Of a stretch of DNA of 64,000 nt, positions 61,701 through 64,000 are shown one piece after another; the stretch's first letter is position 1; every line of letters starts with the position of its first letter. This stretch comes from Montifringilla adamsi. Lineage: Eukaryota > Chordata > Aves > Passeriformes > Passeridae. The translations under genes and the position numbers were made by a program. The notes under the pieces are model-generated. The model ran no database searches. It was not told the DNA's origin and saw only the letters and a program-made list of their open reading frames with translations. The DNA lies in assembly GCA_017590115.1 (NCBI GenBank), contig JAGGNK010006559.1, forward strand, positions 6,313,784 through 6,377,783, in the 5' to 3' direction.

Positions 61701-63765
61701 GTCACAAAGCTTTAAGCCCTAAAAAGCCTCAACCACCCACCCACACTCACTCACTTTTAACCCTTAAATTGCCATATGCAATAGAAATCCAGAAAGAAAA
61801 CCCTGCATGCTGCAAAGAGGCTTAACACTGCAATCCCCTGGGATTGCTGGTTATTCTTACACATTAGCAATTTGGGATAGCCGTGGACTGAAGGATGCTT
61901 CTACTGACTTTATGGCATGGACAGAAAAGCTCTAGACCAAGTTAAAGCCAACATGGTAAACACATTTCCATGGGCTACTTTTCAGCACCACTGATAAAAT
62001 TTTCAAGTTTGTAAGAGGGCAGTAGTTTCCAAACTCTTGAAAGTCTGATCCAAACTGCAAACTGCTACATTACCAAGGTACTTGTCTTTATATACAAGGC
62101 AGTGAGTTGTATCTTTCTACAAGAACTTTGGTTTATGTTATTTGGTGAAATATAACTGCAGATGGAAGAAATGGATGACTTTCCTTCATCATCCTCTTTT
62201 GGCAGCTGCTGTTTTGATCTGATCACTGGCCCTGATTTGTTTCCTGCTCCAGCCAGCATTCAGCTCTGCTCTGTAATTCCAAGCAGATGAGCCAGGGAGT
62301 CCAACCCTGCAATTACACCTCCTCTCTTTACCCTCTAACTTCAAGTCTCCCATTTCAACTTTTACATCTCAGATCACAGAGTTTAAAGAACACCTCTGGC
62401 GTCCTGTCAGGTCTGGCTCAGCTAAACATGTTTCTACGCTCTCCGGATCTCATAGCTGAGCTGTGAGAAGAGTATAAACCCCCTCCTGGGGATCAGAGCC
62501 TCCTACTCTTTCTTTCTCTAAACAAAATATACCATCAAAAGCCCATGCTCTTTATTATTTATTAAATACCATAGTGTGTGCTTAGCACTTGTACAAACAC
62601 AGAGAGAGACAATCCCTGCTTCACAAAATCAACCCCAGGAATAGCTTTGAAATCCTTAACCCCAGCTCACAGATCTCCCACTGAATCCATGTAGGTCACT
62701 TGCATTCTAACAGTTAAAAAAATTCCTCTTTTTACGACTAAGCTTGGAGTCCTAAGAAATTTAACTGACAGACACTGGATGCTATAAAGGACTTCAGAAT
62801 TGGGAACACTCTCCAAAATGATGCTGTAACCGAGTGGCTTGAGTCACACTTTCAGAAGGATATCATACCCAGATTTTTCAAATCTGGCTGCCAAATGTTA
62901 GACATACCTAAGCAGCTCATTAAACTGCGTCCTTTTCAGAAGTTTCTCTTGAAGAACACTGCCTTTCTGGAAAGATGGGTTATCTGTTTAAAGGCCTAAA
63001 AATGAATTTACAAGCTGAACTTTCAAGTTTAAATACGCTGACTTTTCTCACTAAAATTTTGCCTACTGTGCAGTTTCAGAGAGATGTCAGGCCAGGGTTA
63101 AACTGAGAGGCTGTCAAAGTAGGACTGTGTGTAATAACACCGAGAATTTTTGTGCTCTGCAGCAAAACAATTTTAGTCGCGCACAAGATCCGGTGCTGGC
63201 ACACTTTGCTACCGAAGGCTTCCCAGGTAACATCTCCACGCCAAAAAACGCTTCCCGATAAGAGGAAGAACGCGGGCCCCGCAGGGTGTCTCGGCCAAAC
63301 GCGCCGGAGTTCGGCAGCGCCAGCTCTTGCCGGCGCTGAGTAAAGAAACTTTGTGTGAGGAGCCCGGACCAACTGCTCCATCCAAGGAGTCCCAGGCTGC
63401 AACACAATCCGCCGACACACGCTCGGGAGCGGGGCGCTTTCGGCGTGGTTTTACCCACGCCGGCGGCTGCCGCTCGCACCACGCGTGTCGCTCAGGGGTG
63501 CCGCTAACACGGGGGTCAGGCAGAGCCAGCGGGGTCTGCTCGCTTCCCATCCTCCGCCCCGGGCAGGCGGGACCCAGTGCCCGCGGCCACGACGGCGGAG
63601 CGCTTCCACCCGCGCTCGTCTGCCCCCGCCACGGCGGCTCTGGGGGCCCCCGCACCCCAGCCGCCTTTCGGGCACCCCGCGGACGGAGCCGCCGGCACCG
63701 CACTCACCGTGCAGCAGCAGGGCTGGGAACAGGTACCGCATGAGGCTGCCGTACGGGGCGGACAT
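40341..63765 (-). CDS. APCDD1: APCDD1, Wnt-inhibitory membrane glycoprotein (complete, 5 coding exons)
   Basis: APCDD1 (adenomatosis polyposis coli down-regulated 1) is a single-pass surface glycoprotein that dampens Wnt/beta-catenin signalling, is itself a Wnt target, and is mutated in human hereditary hypotrichosis. Reading the - strand, exons 63708-63765, 54175-54358, 52036-52567, 42811-43132 and 40341-40789 join to 1,545 bases: 514 codons plus stop, the human length. All introns are GT-AG. The protein shows a signal peptide (residues 1 to about 25), two cysteine-rich APCDDC repeats (roughly 50-280 and 285-495) and a C-terminal hydrophobic segment (near 495-508) with almost no cytoplasmic tail. 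N-glycosylation sequons are visible in FYHNNTF, NQTCPG and HDNNNTWEG. Conserved blocks include [19 protein letters not shown] and [10 protein letters not shown]. The gene converges on VAPA. Confidence 0.97.
40790..42810 (-). other. APCDD1: APCDD1 intron 4
   Basis: This 2.0-kb intron is mostly AT-rich unremarkable sequence. It contains a GC-richer patch at about 42070-42400 with a 106-codon open frame on the gene strand (42078-42398), which I do not recognise and treat under findings. Confidence 0.85.
42811..43132 (-). CDS. APCDD1: APCDD1 coding exon 4 (second APCDDC repeat)
   Basis: This 322-bp exon has acceptor TTGTTTCAG and a weaker donor, GTAGAG. It encodes residues about 259-365: [20 protein letters not shown], then the block [20 protein letters not shown], ending MGGTEFVFK with a split valine. 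The opening parallels exon 3 (CEVRxxxxFxTRxxxF), showing the internal duplication of the two APCDDC repeats. Confidence 0.97.
43133..52035 (-). other. APCDD1: APCDD1 intron 3
   Basis: This 8.9-kb intron contains one short CR1 3' end (about 44140-44226). I see no exon, RNA gene or other named repeat in the rest. The longest + strand open frame in it (51396-51896) lacks any resemblance I recognise. Confidence 0.85.
44140..44226 (+). mobile_element. Short CR1 3' tail, sense
   Basis: GAGGTTGGACTTGGTGACCT followed by CCCGAGGGTCTTTCCACCCC is the CR1 3' tail text. The element is strongly truncated, or its older 5' part (from about 44010) has decayed beyond recognition. Confidence 0.6.
52036..52567 (-). 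CDS. APCDD1: APCDD1 coding exon 3 (first APCDDC repeat)
   Basis: This 532-bp exon follows a strong polypyrimidine acceptor (CTTCCTCCCACAG) and ends at donor GTACGT. It starts [19 protein letters not shown] and ends [11 protein letters not shown], residues about 81-258. It contains two sequons (NNT and NQT), many conserved cysteines (for example [19 protein letters not shown]) and the acidic [14 protein letters not shown] stretch. The open frame continues 5' of the acceptor by chance; that part is intron. Confidence 0.97.
52568..54174 (-). other. APCDD1: APCDD1 intron 2
   Basis: This 1.6-kb intron contains one CR1 3' fragment (about 53340-53625) in the same orientation as the gene. Nothing else was recognised. 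Confidence 0.85.
53340..53625 (-). mobile_element. CR1 LINE 3' end, antisense to + strand
   Basis: GTAGAATTGTTAAGGTTGGA, AAAGACCACTAAGACCATTG and AGTGAAGAAATTTTTCTTAA are the complement of the CR1 tail and ORF2 C-terminus. The - strand frame reads [20 protein letters not shown] before decaying. It lies in APCDD1 intron 2 in the orientation of the gene. Confidence 0.88.
54175..54358 (-). CDS. APCDD1: APCDD1 coding exon 2
   Basis: This 184-bp exon has acceptor CTGTCACAG and donor GTAAGG on the - strand. The split glycine codon from exon 1 opens it, and it reads [20 protein letters not shown], then [20 protein letters not shown], and closes with [12 protein letters not shown], starting the first APCDDC repeat. 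The frame has no methionine start of its own and is held by the splice phases. Confidence 0.95.
56898..57605 (-). mobile_element. CR1 LINE 3' end, antisense to + strand
   Basis: About 700 bases of CR1: the tail complement ATAGAATGGTTTGGATTGGA at the left end, then ORF2 sequence in which [20 protein letters not shown] and [19 protein letters not shown] are readable on the - strand. A small local duplication (CTAAAGAAAGAAAGGATTAG near 57101) and frameshifts show it is dead. It lies in APCDD1 intron 1. Confidence 0.88.
58711..58748. repeat. 10-bp perfect inverted repeat (short hairpin)
   Basis: CAGACCCTCA at 58711-58720 is complementary to TGAGGGTCTG at 58739-58748, with an 18-base loop, and GAGATCACAC / GTGATCTC next to the arms add further pairing options. 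It lies in APCDD1 intron 1. Confidence 0.7.
60521..60550 (+). repeat. 15-bp perfect tandem duplication
   Basis: TTTGCAAGAAACATC occurs twice in direct succession in APCDD1 intron 1. No wider repeat context was seen. Confidence 0.9.
63708..63765 (-). CDS. APCDD1: APCDD1 coding exon 1 (start codon and signal peptide)
   Basis: The - strand ATG at 63765 has G at -3 and opens [20 protein letters not shown]. The [10 protein letters not shown] core matches human APCDD1 exactly. Donor GTGAGT follows after 58 bases (phase 1). Residues 3-9 differ from human (as recalled). Human residue 9 is the leucine changed by the hypotrichosis mutation L9R; here it is methionine, which still suits a signal peptide. 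Confidence 0.95.
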
Positions 63766-63838
63766 CTCCCCGGCTCGCAGCGCTCCTCGCCCGCTCCTGC
63801 GCTCCGGCCGCCGCCACTCCCGCCGCGCCGCCCGCGCC

Positions 63839-63991
63839 TCAGCGCCGCCGCGGGCAGCCCCCGGCCCGGCGCTGGCGCCGACCCGGCAGGGCTCCGGCTC
63901 GGCCGCCGCCGCTCGGTGCCCGAGGATGCCCGCACCGCCGCCGCCGCGTCCCCGCTCGTCTCCGCGCAGCGCGGCGACGGCTCCGCTTCAT
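63839..63991 (-). other. Candidate upstream ORF in APCDD1 leader (50 codons)
   Basis: On the - strand an ATG at 63991 (A at -3 and at +4) opens 50 codons without interruption and stops at TGA 63841-63839, 73 bases before the APCDD1 ATG and in a different frame. The product would be very arginine-, glycine- and proline-rich, which mostly reflects GC-rich DNA. It matters only if transcription starts to the right of 63991, which the window cannot show. Confidence 0.35.
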
Positions 63992-64000
63992 ATTTCCCCT

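Larger units (their letters stand above)
54359..63707 (-). other. APCDD1: APCDD1 intron 1
   Basis: This 9.3-kb intron holds a CR1 (about 56898-57605, gene orientation), a 10-bp perfect inverted repeat (58711-58748), a 15-bp perfect tandem duplication (60521-60550), several A- or T-runs (54520, 55505, 59503, 61530) and the downstream half of the CpG island from about 63.2 kb. No further exon was seen. Confidence 0.85.
63180..64000 (-). promoter_or_regulatory. APCDD1: CpG island: APCDD1 promoter, 5' UTR and exon 1
   Basis: From about 63.2 kb to the window edge the sequence turns strongly GC- and CpG-rich, in contrast to the AT-rich intron before it, and it spans the start codon at 63765. GC-box-like CCCCGCC/CCGCCCC stretches occur (for example near 63551 and 63621). 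No TATA box was identified, which fits a CpG-island promoter. The transcription start cannot be placed and may lie beyond the window. Confidence 0.8.

Noticed and set aside
1..64000. Search by eye for tRNA, rRNA, snRNA genes and CRISPR-like arrays
   Set aside because: No cloverleaf with A/B boxes, no rRNA blocks and no regularly spaced repeats were seen. The organism is a vertebrate, so CRISPR is not expected.

Overview
The window is vertebrate nuclear DNA, almost certainly from a bird. Genes are split into short exons with GT-AG introns, and chicken-repeat-1 (CR1) LINE fragments are scattered on both strands. The endogenous-retrovirus LTRs at 28.9-30.5 kb resemble LTRs I associate with neoavian birds, particularly songbirds. 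That narrower placement rests on memory of repeat sequences, not on a search.

Layout. (1) Positions 1-23,397 hold the 3' part of VAPA on the + strand. The first 14.4 kb is intron 1, and the start-codon exon lies left of the window. Five coding exons follow at 14,415, 17,152, 19,233, 22,119 and 23,239, ending at the stop codon at 23,397. A 3' UTR follows, probably with alternative poly(A) sites out to about 26.6 kb. (2) Positions 26.6-37.5 kb are intergenic. They hold two adjacent LTRs in opposite orientation (28.95-30.51 kb), a 98-bp poly(T) tract running into a very GC-rich block with a good CTCF-type motif (33.84-34.33 kb), and an antisense CR1 (34.35-34.85 kb). (3) Positions 37.5-64 kb hold APCDD1 on the - strand: a probable long 3' UTR, five coding exons (40,341-40,789; 42,811-43,132; 52,036-52,567; 54,175-54,358; 63,708-63,765) and a CpG-island promoter at the right edge. 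The joined APCDD1 frame is 514 codons plus a stop, which equals the human protein length.

The two genes converge tail to tail and have no obvious functional link. VAPA is an ER-membrane tether that binds FFAT-motif proteins at membrane contact sites. APCDD1 is a membrane glycoprotein that inhibits Wnt signalling at the cell surface. Nothing bacterial, no CRISPR array, no tRNA or rRNA gene and no recognisable new gene system was found. The points most worth a second look are the poly(T)/GC-rich/CTCF block between the convergent genes, an LTR nested in a CR1 inside VAPA intron 4, an 86-bp imperfect palindrome and a 62-bp tandem duplication in VAPA intron 1, a possible upstream ORF in the APCDD1 leader, and an unexplained 106-codon ORF in APCDD1 intron 4.
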